In this document: positions 1 to 6,614 of the stretch, in pieces
How positions within the stretch are numbered: the stretch's first letter is position 1
How the letters are laid out: every line of letters starts with the position of its first letter
Notes under the pieces: generated by a model
Databases searched by the model: none
The model's input: only the letters and a program-made list of their open reading frames with translations
Told to the model about the DNA's origin: nothing
Made by a program: the position numbers and the translations under genes
Source: Verrucomicrobia bacterium UBA673
GTDB taxonomy: Bacteria; Verrucomicrobiota; Verrucomicrobiia; Limisphaerales; UBA1096
Assembly: GCA_002299785.1 (NCBI GenBank)
Contig: DBNL01000150.1
Location: 21,165-31,620, forward strand
Reading direction: 5' to 3'
DNA: 10,456 nucleotides

Positions 1-4
1 GCGC

Positions 5-12
5 TTGGCCAA
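5..12. repeat. TTGGCCAA palindrome, window-edge copy
   Basis: Exact octamer within the 12-mer palindrome GCTTGGCCAAGC (3-14), about 40 bp upstream of the chosen antiporter start. Whether this lies in a leader or the end of a preceding gene cannot be told from the window. Confidence 0.85.
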
Positions 13-49
13 GCACGGCGGCTCGGGCATGATTTGGGCAGATTGCGCC

Positions 50-2083
50 ATGCATGAGATGAGTTTTTTACAGGACTTGGCAGTGGTCATGATTGCCGCC
101 GGAATCGTGACCGTACTGTTTCAACGCCTAAAGCAGCCGGTGGTGTTGGGCTACATCGTCGCTGGTATTCTCATTGGCCCATACTTACTAAAGCTCATTA
201 AAGAGCAGGATGCCATCAAGTCGCTCGCCGAGCTTGGTATGGTATTCTTGATGTTCTCACTTGGTCTCGAGTTCAATCTGCGCAAGCTTCGAAGCGTCGC
301 CGCCACCGCGCTGGTCGCCGCACCGCTGGCAATCCTGCTAATGGTGTTCGTTGGCTACCAAGTCGGCCAATTGATGGGCTGGAGCTCGGTGAGTAGCCTG
401 TTCCTCGGCGCAATCCTCTCCATTGCCTCAACGTCTGTAATCGTCAAGGTGTTGCGTGAAATGAAACGCGACCGCGAGCCGTTCGCCGAGCTGATCTACG
501 GCATCCTGATCGTGGAGGATCTGCTCGGCGTAGTGATGATCGTGCTTCTCACTGGCATCGCGTTAACCGGCGACCTTGGCCTGCAATCGATGGCCGCCTC
601 CACCGGCAAACTGCTGGTGTTCCTCGTGACCGTGCTGGTAGTCGGTCTGCTGTTGGTGCCGCGCCTGCTCAATTTCGTTGCCCGATTCGAGAGCAACGAG
701 CGGCTACTGGTCGCCGTGCTGGGGCTGTGTTTCGGCACGGCGCTGGTCGCCGACAAGTTGTTTGACAGCGTGGCGCTGGGGGCGTTCCTCGTCGGTGCGG
801 TGATGGCGGAGTCGGCACAGAGCCGGCGAATCGAGTCGCTGGTTGAGCCGGTGCGCGACCTATTCACAGCCGTGTTTTTCGTGGCGATCGGTTTGCTTGT
901 TGACCCGGCGCTGCTGTGGCAGCACATCGTGCCGATCGCCGGCATCTCGCTGGTAGTGATGATCGGGCAGATCGCCGGTAACACATTTGGCACCATGGTG
1001 GCCGGGCACGATGTTCGCACCGCCGTGCGGGTCGGCACCGGCCTGTCACAGATCGGCGAGTTCTCATTTGTCATCGCCACGCTAGGCCTGACGATGAAGG
1101 TGACTGACGAGAGCCTCTACCCGATCGTCGTCGGCGTGGCGTTGGTCACGACGCTGTTCACGCCGCTCTGGATCCACAATGCCGATCGCCTGGCCGCCGA
1201 GCTGCTGCGCGCCGCGCCCAAGCCACTGGCAGGCTACCTCACGCTGTATAAGGACTGGGTCGAGCGCTTCAAGGGCAGCAAATGGAACAGCCTTGCTTGG
1301 AAACTCTCCCGCAAGTGGCTGGTGCAAATGGCGATCAACATGATGCTGGTCGCCGGGCTGTTGATCGGTGCAGCGACTCTCGACCGGCTCAAGCCAGCTT
1401 GGCTGGTGGAGTGGAAACTAGAACCAGACACGCTGAGCACGATGCTGTGGGTGGCTGCACTGTTGTTTTCGCTGCCGATGCTCATCGCCAACCTTCGCAA
1501 GTTGCAGGCGCTCGGCATGTTGATCTCCGAGGCGACTATTCGCCGCGAGTCCGCCGGACAGCGCACGCTGTCGCTTCGCGCGGTGGTGGCCAACGTATGC
1601 CTTGTCGCCGGCACGGCGGGGATGATCCTATGCGTGCTGCTTCTAAGTTCCGCCCTGCTACCGCCGCTTAAAGTGATACTTGCGCTGGTCGTTGCGCTGG
1701 TCGTGGTGGCCTGGCTGCAATGGCGGTTTCTCGTACGCGTGTATGCCCGGGCACAAATCGCGCTCAAGGAAACGTTTGAGTCCAACGAGCTTGGCCAAGC
1801 GGAGGCCGAGGCCGCCGACCTACCGGCCGGTTTACTCGAGGCCGCGCATCTCGACAGCGTGCGGCTGGCCAAGGGTAGCCCGGTGATCGATCAACGAATC
1901 GGTGAACTGGATTTGCGCGCGAAAACCGGCGTGAGCATCGTGGGCATCGAGCGCAACGGCGAGCGTATCGTCAACCCCGGCCCGGAGAAGACGCTGCTCG
2001 AGGGCGACCGGTTGTTACTGCTCGGCGAGGACACCCAGCTCCCCAAGGCCAAGGCCGAGTTGATCTCCGGCCAAGCGCGTTGA
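50..2083 (+). CDS. CPA2-family cation:proton antiporter (KefB/Kef-type) with extra membrane module and C-terminal RCK_C domain
   Basis: Inner-membrane monovalent cation/H+ exchanger, probably for K+ or Na+ homeostasis. From the ATG at 50 it is 677 residues. Residues about 5-385 form the Na+/H+ exchanger domain: the conserved opening LKQPVVLGYIVAGILIGP, SLGLEF (about 70-75), SIASTSVIVKVL (about 124-135), the ion-site region LIVEDL with E156-D157, LGAFLVGAVMAES, FFVAIGLLVDP and QIGEFSFV (about 334-341). A polar linker follows, then about four further membrane segments (about 425-565), then a soluble TrkA-C/RCK_C domain (about 600-670). No NAD-binding RCK_N/TrkA-N Rossmann motif is visible, unlike KefB/KefC proper. 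The reading frame is open up to a TTG at 5, and other starts lie at 29 and 59. I chose 50 because MHE(x)SFLQDLAVVM is the opening I recall for relatives; no clear Shine-Dalgarno sequence decides it. A TTGGCCAA palindrome lies in the linker before RCK_C. Family is confident; ion specificity is unknown. Confidence 0.88.
   Translation: MHEMSFLQDLAVVMIAAGIVTVLFQRLKQPVVLGYIVAGILIGPYLLKLIKEQDAIKSLAELGMVFLMFSLGLEFNLRKLRSVAATALVAAPLAILLMVFVGYQVGQLMGWSSVSSLFLGAILSIASTSVIVKVLREMKRDREPFAELIYGILIVEDLLGVVMIVLLTGIALTGDLGLQSMAASTGKLLVFLVTVLVVGLLLVPRLLNFVARFESNERLLVAVLGLCFGTALVADKLFDSVALGAFLVGAVMAESAQSRRIESLVEPVRDLFTAVFFVAIGLLVDPALLWQHIVPIAGISLVVMIGQIAGNTFGTMVAGHDVRTAVRVGTGLSQIGEFSFVIATLGLTMKVTDESLYPIVVGVALVTTLFTPLWIHNADRLAAELLRAAPKPLAGYLTLYKDWVERFKGSKWNSLAWKLSRKWLVQMAINMMLVAGLLIGAATLDRLKPAWLVEWKLEPDTLSTMLWVAALLFSLPMLIANLRKLQALGMLISEATIRRESAGQRTLSLRAVVANVCLVAGTAGMILCVLLLSSALLPPLKVILALVVALVVVAWLQWRFLVRVYARAQIALKETFESNELGQAEAEAADLPAGLLEAAHLDSVRLAKGSPVIDQRIGELDLRAKTGVSIVGIERNGERIVNPGPEKTLLEGDRLLLLGEDTQLPKAKAELISGQAR
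1791..1798. repeat. TTGGCCAA palindrome in the antiporter linker
   Basis: Exact octamer within GCTTGGCCAAGC. It is read in the frame CTT-GGC-CAA (Leu-Gly-Gln), in the polar linker between the last membrane segment and the RCK_C domain. Confidence 0.85.
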
Positions 2084-2126
2084 AGGGTCAACGACCCATA
2101 CTCCAAGACGCTGGCGCGCTTGGCCG
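2068..2126. repeat. 12-bp perfect inverted repeat spanning the antiporter stop codon
   Basis: CGGCCAAGCGCG at 2068-2079 is the exact reverse complement of CGCGCTTGGCCG at 2115-2126. The 35-base loop contains the antiporter stop codon and a nested 5-bp hairpin (GGGTC 2085-2089, GACCC 2093-2097). Both arms are diverged halves of the TTGGCCAA palindrome family, and the right arm lies in the near-palindrome GCGCTTGGCCGAGCGC. The arrangement resembles paired REP-type units at a 3' end; a role in transcript ending or mRNA protection is inference. Confidence 0.75.
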
Positions 2127-2135
2127 AGCGCACTG

Positions 2136-2162
2136 AACAACCTATTCGCTGGCGGTTGTTTT
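2136..2162 (+). terminator. Candidate intrinsic terminator for the antiporter transcript
   Basis: AACAACC (2136-2142) and GGTTGTT (2154-2160) form a perfect 7-bp stem with an 11-base loop, and the right arm runs into TTTT (2159-2162). The polarity suits rightward transcription from the antiporter gene. The stem overlaps the last codons of convergent lysS. The stem is AT-rich and the T-run short, so it may be weak. Confidence 0.4.
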
Positions 2163-3605
2163 AGGTTTGAGTTGCGGGAAAAGCAGGACGTCGCGGATGC
2201 TCTCCTGCCCTAGCAACATCATGATCAGCCGGTCGATGCCGATGCCAATCCCACCCGCCGGCGGCATGCCGTGCTCAAGCGCGACGAGAAAGTCTTCGTC
2301 AAGTTTCTGCTGCTCTTCGCCCGCCTGGTTTTGCAGTGCCTCGCGCTGGGCCACCGGGTCGTTTTGCTCCGTGTACGCGGGTGCAATTTCCTGCCCGTTG
2401 ATGCAGCACTCGAACACCTCGATCGTCGAGGGATCGTCCGGCGAAAGCTTGGCCAGCGGGATCAGTTCCTTCGGCAAGTGAGTAACGAAAGTCGGCTGAA
2501 TCAGCGTCGGCTCGATAAGCTTCTCGAACAGGCCGTTGGTCACTTCGTAGTCCACATAGTCGGGGCCGATCTCCGCGCCGAGGTCGATGGCGCGTTTGCG
2601 GCGCTCTTCCGGCGTGACGTCGAACCAGTCGGCGCCGCCCTTTTCGCAAATCAAATCCTTGTACTTCACGCGCCGCCACGGGCCGGTGAGATCGATGGTG
2701 CGAGTAACGTTGCCTTCGTCGTCCCTATGCTCGATGACCAGTGTGCCAACGACTTTCTCGGCGACGCGGGTGATCATCGTCTCAAGTAGCTCCATCATCG
2801 TCTCATAGTCGCCGAACGCCTGGTACGCCTCGAGCATGGTGAACTCTGGGTTGTGCCTCGGCGAGATGCCCTCGTTGCGGTAATTGCGGCCGATTTCGAA
2901 CACGCGGTCCATCCCCCCGACGAGCAGTCGTTTCAAGTAAAGCTCAAGCGCGATACGCAGATAAAATTCGCAGCCCAGTGAATTGTGACGGGTGACGAAC
3001 GGCTGCGCCGCCGCGCCACCGGGGATCGCCTGCATCGTTGGCGTCTCGACCTCGATGAAGCCGCGCTCGTGCATGAAGTCGCGAATCTCGCGGATAATCG
3101 CGCTGCGATTGTAAAAGACCTGCTTGACGTCGTCGTTGGCGATGAGGTCGAGGTAGCGCTGGCGGTAGCGCGTCTCGATGTTCGAGAGGCCGTGCCACTT
3201 GGCCGGGAGCGGCCGCAGAGCCTTGCCGACGACGGTGAACTCCGCCGTCTTGAGCGTGATCTCCTCCGTGCGCGTCGTGAACATCGTCCCCTTCACGCCG
3301 ATGAAGTCGCCGAGGTCGAGCTTCTTTAGCACCTCGAACGCCTCATCGCCGAGTGCGTTTTTCTGGGCGTAAACCTGCATCCGGTCGGAACCGTCGCGGA
3401 TGTCTAGAAAGATGCTTTTGCCCATCGTGCGGAACGCAGTCATGCGCCCGGCCAAGGCGACCTCACGGCCTTCCTCGTAGTTTTCGCGCGCGCCAGCGCA
3501 AGTCTCGTCCGGGGTGAACTTGTTGGCAAACGGCTCGATGCCCTTCTCCCGTAAGGCGGCCAGATTGGCCCGCCTCTGATCGATTAATGAATTTTCCTCT
3601 TCCAT
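2142..3605 (-). CDS. lysS: Lysyl-tRNA synthetase, class II
   Basis: Charges tRNA(Lys) with lysine using ATP, in the cytoplasm. The 487 residues are close to the usual length of about 500 for bacterial class II LysRS. An anticodon-binding OB-fold covers about residues 45-150 (ALAGRMTAFRTMGKSIFLDIRD). The class II catalytic core follows: motif 1 near 178-203 (HERGFIEVETPTMQ, then the GGAAAQPF loop), motif 2 at about 236-256 (FEIGRNYRNEGISPRHNPEF) and motif 3 at about 450-465 (AGGIGIGIDRLIMMLL). The INGQEIAPAYTEQNDP segment (402-417) is the expected late active-site region. The ATG at 3605-3603 is preceded by GGGAG with a short 4-base spacer. The gene is divergent from the hydrolase gene and convergent with the antiporter gene. 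No defect is seen. Confidence 0.98.
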   Translation of the reverse strand: MEEENSLIDQRRANLAALREKGIEPFANKFTPDETCAGARENYEEGREVALAGRMTAFRTMGKSIFLDIRDGSDRMQVYAQKNALGDEAFEVLKKLDLGDFIGVKGTMFTTRTEEITLKTAEFTVVGKALRPLPAKWHGLSNIETRYRQRYLDLIANDDVKQVFYNRSAIIREIRDFMHERGFIEVETPTMQAIPGGAAAQPFVTRHNSLGCEFYLRIALELYLKRLLVGGMDRVFEIGRNYRNEGISPRHNPEFTMLEAYQAFGDYETMMELLETMITRVAEKVVGTLVIEHRDDEGNVTRTIDLTGPWRRVKYKDLICEKGGADWFDVTPEERRKRAIDLGAEIGPDYVDYEVTNGLFEKLIEPTLIQPTFVTHLPKELIPLAKLSPDDPSTIEVFECCINGQEIAPAYTEQNDPVAQREALQNQAGEEQQKLDEDFLVALEHGMPPAGGIGIGIDRLIMMLLGQESIRDVLLFPQLKPKTTASE

Positions 3606-3649
3606 AAAACTCCCAAAAAGGGCGCACAGTTAATCACCTCGCCGCCCGC

Positions 3650-3657
3650 TTGGCCAA
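3650..3657. repeat. TTGGCCAA palindrome, intergenic copy between lysS and hydrolase
   Basis: An exact TTGGCCAA octamer lies in the 121-bp divergent intergenic region, in the context CGCTTGGCCAACG. A decayed second copy, CGCTTGGTCGAGCG, lies 19 bp downstream at 3667-3680 in the same orientation. This is the only fully intergenic exact copy downstream of the window edge. Confidence 0.85.
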
Positions 3658-3681
3658 CGAAAGTTTCGCTTGGTCGAGCGG

Positions 3682-3709
3682 TTGACGCCGCCCGGGCTGT
3701 CGCTAAACT
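3682..3709 (+). promoter_or_regulatory. Candidate sigma70-type promoter for the lipoprotein hydrolase
   Basis: TTGACG (3682-3687, five of six to the -35 consensus) and TAAACT (3704-3709, four of six to the -10 consensus) are separated by 16 bases. The expected transcription start near 3716 leaves a leader of only about 11 nt before the ATG at 3727. This excludes the upstream in-frame TTG at 3670 as the start for this transcript. Confidence 0.4.
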
Positions 3710-3726
3710 CGGACGACCGACAATTC

Positions 3727-4599
3727 ATGAAAATACGTCATTCGACCATCCTGCGGCTTGGCTTGTGCATAGTGCTGGGTGCCGCCGGCTGCACCACGCC
3801 TAGGCTCGCCCAACAAAAGCGGGTCGTTTACGGCGAGCGCAACGATCACGAGCTGGCCTACGAATTCCTGCAACCGCGTAAAACTAACGGCCTCGGCATC
3901 GTGGTGATGGTTAGCGGCAGTTGGCGGTCAAACCCCGACGACTTCAAGCCGATAATGGCCAAGGCGTTCCTACGGCGCGGCTACTCGATGTTCGCCGTGT
4001 CGCACCTCTCCCAGCCCAAGGCGACCATCCCGGAAATTTACGACGATGTCACCCGCGCGGTTCGGCACATCCGGGAACACGCCTATGAGTACGGTGTCGA
4101 CCCCGGCAAGCTCGGCGTCATAGGGGCCAGCGCCGGTGGTCACTTGAGCCTGATGATCGCCACCCGGGGCAAGGAAACTACCGGCAAACCGGACGGACTC
4201 GTTCGGGCAGTAGCGATTTTTTTCCCGGTCACCGACGTGATCAACTCGGGGAAGCCCTCCAAAAATGAGAAAGACGACAGGCCATCGAAAAAATTCCGCA
4301 AGTTATTTGGCATCGACCCGGACGATATCGACGCATGGAATCGGGTCGGCCGCGAATTGTCCCCGATCAACCACGTCGACGCGGATACGCCGCCGGTGCT
4401 AATTATTCACGGTGACGCCGACGAGGTCGTGTCGATCCGGCAATCCGAATGGTACATCGAGACCGCTGAAAAGCATGGGGCCACAGCCAAGCTCATCCGC
4501 AAACGGGGCAAGGGCCACGGCTGGGCAACCATCCTGTGGGACATGCGAACGTTCGCGAAGTGGTTCGACGAACACCTCGAGCCGCCCGCCGCCAACTGA
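3727..4599 (+). CDS. Lipoprotein alpha/beta hydrolase (esterase-like)
   Basis: Predicted envelope-anchored serine hydrolase of the alpha/beta fold, related to the esterase/dienelactone hydrolase-type families; the substrate is unknown. From the ATG at 3727 it is 290 residues. A lipoprotein signal peptide (KIRHSTILRLGLCIVLGAAGC) ends at candidate lipidated Cys22; the AAGC lipobox is a weaker variant with Ala at -3. The catalytic triad is readable: nucleophile Ser135 in GASAGG, Asp232 in IIHGDADEVV, and His264 in GKGHGW. The usual oxyanion HGGG(W) stretch is replaced by VSGSW (62-66). The frame extends upstream to a TTG at 3670, but the signal peptide and promoter favour 3727. lysC follows 115 bp downstream on the same strand, with no obvious functional link. 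Confidence 0.88.
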   Translation: MKIRHSTILRLGLCIVLGAAGCTTPRLAQQKRVVYGERNDHELAYEFLQPRKTNGLGIVVMVSGSWRSNPDDFKPIMAKAFLRRGYSMFAVSHLSQPKATIPEIYDDVTRAVRHIREHAYEYGVDPGKLGVIGASAGGHLSLMIATRGKETTGKPDGLVRAVAIFFPVTDVINSGKPSKNEKDDRPSKKFRKLFGIDPDDIDAWNRVGRELSPINHVDADTPPVLIIHGDADEVVSIRQSEWYIETAEKHGATAKLIRKRGKGHGWATILWDMRTFAKWFDEHLEPPAAN

Positions 4600-4714
4600 C
4601 ACTCATCCCGTTGGCCTACGGCGGAACTTGCAACGAGACGGTCTTTGCGGTACTCAACTCGTCCGCGTTTTTCACGTGTTTTCCTCGCTTCGACCCCAAC
4701 CGGGGCGTTTGTAA

Positions 4715-5932
4715 ATGGCATTGATTGTACAGAAATTCGGCGGGTCGTCGGTGGCCGACATCGACCGCATCCGCAATGTCGCCAACCGCGTGGCCGAGTA
4801 CCGCCACCGCGGCGATCAGGTCGTCGTGGTCGTCTCGGCGATGAGGGGCGTCACCGACAACCTCATTGACATGGCCAAGTCGCTCATGCCGGTACCCAGC
4901 GAACGTGAGATGGACATGCTGCTCGCCACCGGTGAACAGACCACCATCGCGCTACTGGCCATTGCGCTGCAGTCGATGGACATCCCAGCTGCATCGCTCA
5001 CCGGTGCACAGGCCGGCATCGTGACGGACGGCGTCCACTCTAAGGCGAAGATCCGCAACATCACGCCCAATAAAATCCACGCGATGCTTAACGCCGGCAA
5101 CGTGACCATCGTCGCCGGGTTCCAGGGCGAGACCAGCGAGGGCCACATCACCACGCTGGGCCGCGGTGGCTCAGACCTCACGGCGATCGCGCTGGCGGCG
5201 GCACTCAAAGCTGACCTCTGCCAGATTTACACGGACGTCGACGGCGTTTACACCAGCGACCCCCGCATGGTACCAACGGCAAAAAAGCTCGAGGAAATTT
5301 CGTACGATGAAATGCTCGAGTTAGCCAGCCTCGGCGCGAAAGTGATGCAGTCGCGTTCGGTAGAGTTTGCAAAAAATTTCGGCGTCCTTTTCGAAGTTCG
5401 CTCCAGCCTCAAAGACAACCCCGGAACCCTCGTGAAGGAAGAAACTCAAAGCATGGAAGACGTCGTGATTCGCGGCGTGTCGCTAGACAAAAACCAGGCC
5501 AAGGTGACCCTCGTCGGCGTACCAGACAAACCAGGCATGGCAGCCCGAGTGTTCAAGCAGTTGGCCGACTCGGCGATCAACGTTGACATGATCGTGCAAA
5601 ACGTCAGCCACGGAAGCGATACCCCATCGACTGACCTGTCGTTCACTATCGACAAGCCGGACGTGGCCAAGGCGCAGGGCGTCATCGACGGCATGCGCGG
5701 CGACATCAATTTTGGCGAGGCACTCGCCGACGAGAATATCGGCAAACTCTCGATCGTCGGCGTCGGCATGCGCAGCCACTCCGGTATCGCAGCCAAGGTA
5801 TTCGAGGTGCTGGCCGCGGCAGGCGTCAACATCCAGATGATATCCACCAGCGAAATCAAGATCTCCGTCGTCATCGGCATCGACAAGGCGGAGGAGGCCA
5901 CCCGCGCGGTCCACGACGCCTTCCTCGGCTGA
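4715..5932 (+). CDS. lysC: Aspartate kinase (aspartokinase) with tandem ACT domains
   Basis: Phosphorylates L-aspartate to aspartyl-4-phosphate, the first committed step toward lysine/diaminopimelate, threonine and methionine, in the cytoplasm. The 405 residues match monofunctional aspartokinases; there is no fused homoserine dehydrogenase. The amino-acid-kinase domain (about 1-240) has the N-terminal KFGGSSVAD signature, TTLGRGGSDLTAIALAAAL (about 146-164) and YTDVDGVYTSDPR. Two ACT domains follow (about 262-330 and 340-405), with QNVSHGSDTPSTDLSFT and IQMISTSEIKISVVI as the effector-site regions, implying lysine and/or threonine feedback. The 115-bp upstream gap holds no recognisable lysine riboswitch and no strong Shine-Dalgarno sequence. 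An internal start likely yields a separate beta subunit. Confidence 0.97.
   Translation: MALIVQKFGGSSVADIDRIRNVANRVAEYRHRGDQVVVVVSAMRGVTDNLIDMAKSLMPVPSEREMDMLLATGEQTTIALLAIALQSMDIPAASLTGAQAGIVTDGVHSKAKIRNITPNKIHAMLNAGNVTIVAGFQGETSEGHITTLGRGGSDLTAIALAAALKADLCQIYTDVDGVYTSDPRMVPTAKKLEEISYDEMLELASLGAKVMQSRSVEFAKNFGVLFEVRSSLKDNPGTLVKEETQSMEDVVIRGVSLDKNQAKVTLVGVPDKPGMAARVFKQLADSAINVDMIVQNVSHGSDTPSTDLSFTIDKPDVAKAQGVIDGMRGDINFGEALADENIGKLSIVGVGMRSHSGIAAKVFEVLAAAGVNIQMISTSEIKISVVIGIDKAEEATRAVHDAFLG
5453..5932 (+). CDS. Probable internally initiated aspartokinase beta (regulatory) subunit
   Basis: An in-frame ATG at codon 247 of lysC begins MEDVVIRGVSLDKNQAKVTLVG, just after the kinase domain, and would give a 159-residue protein holding both ACT domains. 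In the alpha2beta2 aspartokinases of Bacillus subtilis (aspartokinase II) and Corynebacterium glutamicum, the beta subunit starts in frame at about this position. A purine-rich GAAGGAAG lies at 5434-5441, but 11 bases separate it from the ATG, so spacing is on the long side. The position is seen directly; actual initiation is inference. Confidence 0.5.
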   Translation: MEDVVIRGVSLDKNQAKVTLVGVPDKPGMAARVFKQLADSAINVDMIVQNVSHGSDTPSTDLSFTIDKPDVAKAQGVIDGMRGDINFGEALADENIGKLSIVGVGMRSHSGIAAKVFEVLAAAGVNIQMISTSEIKISVVIGIDKAEEATRAVHDAFLG

Positions 5933-5936
5933 CACA

Positions 5937-5975
5937 CTTGGCCGGCGGCTCCCCGAAATGTAACCTCCGGCCAAG
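5937..5975. repeat. 9-bp inverted repeat (hairpin) downstream of lysC
   Basis: CTTGGCCGG (5937-5945) and CCGGCCAAG (5967-5975) are perfect reverse complements with a 21-base loop, and two more G-C pairs can form past one mismatch. They begin five bases after the lysC stop. The arms are opposed halves of the TTGGCCAA family. No T-run follows directly, so this is not a textbook terminator, but it could stabilise or end the lysC mRNA. Confidence 0.65.
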
Positions 5976-5983
5976 CGGCCACG

Positions 5984-5989
5984 TATTAT
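5984..5989 (+). promoter_or_regulatory. Possible -10 element for the redoxin operon
   Basis: TATTAT matches five of six -10 positions and would place transcription start near 5996, about 10 nt before the redoxin ATG. No good -35 is seen; the position where it would lie is in the hairpin loop at 5961-5966. Treat as weak. Confidence 0.25.
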
Positions 5990-6005
5990 TGACTGGTATT
6001 TTTGG

Positions 6006-6614
6006 ATGAACCACCCCCGACAGATTATCTGGCTCGCCTCGCTGCTAGCGCTGACTTGCGCTTGGCCAAGCGGTCTGACCGCACCGGCCAAGGAGAAACT
6101 GGTATTCACCGATATCAACGGTAAAAAGCACGCCCCGTTCGCTTCCAGTAAGATCAAGGCAGTGGTGTTCCTTTTCCTGCTGCGCGACTGCCCGGTGTCC
6201 AACGTTTACACGCCGGAGCTCTCCCGCATCAACAGGGAGTACTCGGGGAAGGGCGTCTCACTCTACCTCGTGCATCCCGACCGCGACACCGACGCCAAGG
6301 CCGCCAAGGCCCACGCCATCGAGTACAAACTCAACGCGCCACTGGTGCTCGATCACGACCACAAGCTAACCCACCTCGCCGGGGCGGAGGTCATGCCAGA
6401 GGCGGCAGTGTACGACGGGAAAGGGCTTCTCGTGTATCGTGGGCGCATCGACAACCTTTATGCCGACTTCGGCAAAAAACGTGCCAAGCCGACCCGGCGC
6501 GACCTGCGTGAAACGCTCGACGCGCTGATCGCCGGTAAACGTTTGGCCAAGCGCACCACCAAGGCGGTCGGCTGCTACATAGATTTTTCCAATGACAAAA
6601 AAGACAACAAATAG
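6006..6614 (+). CDS. Secreted redoxin (thioredoxin-fold) protein
   Basis: 202-residue thioredoxin-fold protein of the AhpC/TSA-redoxin superfamily, predicted exported by a Sec signal peptide (about 1-26, hydrophobic core IIWLASLLAL). The fold is shown by VVFLFLLRDCPVSNVYTPEL (53-72), the cis-proline region EVMPEAAVYD (P131) and YRGRIDNLYADF. The usual CxxC is reduced to one cysteine, C62, in DCPVSN. A second conserved-looking cysteine, C190 in KAVGCYIDF, lies far downstream and could be a resolving or metal-binding partner. I recall the combination CPVSN...GCxI from redoxins near cytochrome/copper monooxygenase proteins in Planctomycetes and Verrucomicrobia. The gene overlaps its downstream neighbour by 23 bp, suggesting one operon. 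It carries TTGGCCAA in two different frames: AWPS at the end of the signal peptide and RLAKR before the C-terminal tail. Biochemical role not known. Confidence 0.85.
   Translation: MNHPRQIIWLASLLALTCAWPSGLTAPAKEKLVFTDINGKKHAPFASSKIKAVVFLFLLRDCPVSNVYTPELSRINREYSGKGVSLYLVHPDRDTDAKAAKAHAIEYKLNAPLVLDHDHKLTHLAGAEVMPEAAVYDGKGLLVYRGRIDNLYADFGKKRAKPTRRDLRETLDALIAGKRLAKRTTKAVGCYIDFSNDKKDNK
6062..6069. repeat. TTGGCCAA palindrome at the redoxin signal-peptide end
   Basis: Exact octamer in GCGCTTGGCCAAGCGG. It is read in the frame GCT-TGG-CCA-AGC (Ala-Trp-Pro-Ser), in the variable C-region of the signal peptide. Confidence 0.85.
6543..6550. repeat. TTGGCCAA palindrome near the redoxin C-terminus
   Basis: Exact octamer in CGTTTGGCCAAGCGC. 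It is read in the frame TTG-GCC-AAG (Leu-Ala-Lys), between the thioredoxin fold and the terminal GCYIDF element. Confidence 0.85.

Noticed and set aside
5..49. Upstream TTG or ATG starts for the antiporter
   Set aside because: The extra N-terminus (AKHGGSGMIWADCA) is unlike the family opening, and TTG at 5 is part of the repeated palindrome.
496..1080. Long open frame antisense to the antiporter gene (194 codons)
   Set aside because: Its translation is Ser/Thr/Arg/Pro-rich with no domain, a typical shadow of a GC-rich gene on the other strand.
3618..3657. lysS promoter with TTGGCC as -35 and TTAACT as -10 on the minus strand
   Set aside because: The match is only partial (about three of six at -10) with an 18-base spacer; too weak to list, although overlap of the palindrome with a -35 would be interesting.
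3670..3726. Upstream TTG start for the lipoprotein hydrolase
   Set aside because: It adds 19 residues before a clean lipoprotein signal peptide, and the likely promoter lies inside this stretch.
4600..4714. Lysine riboswitch or attenuator leader before lysC
   Set aside because: The gap is 115 bp, shorter than a lysine riboswitch. Only small hairpins (CCCC-AACC-GGGG near 4694-4705) are visible, and no leader peptide was recognised.
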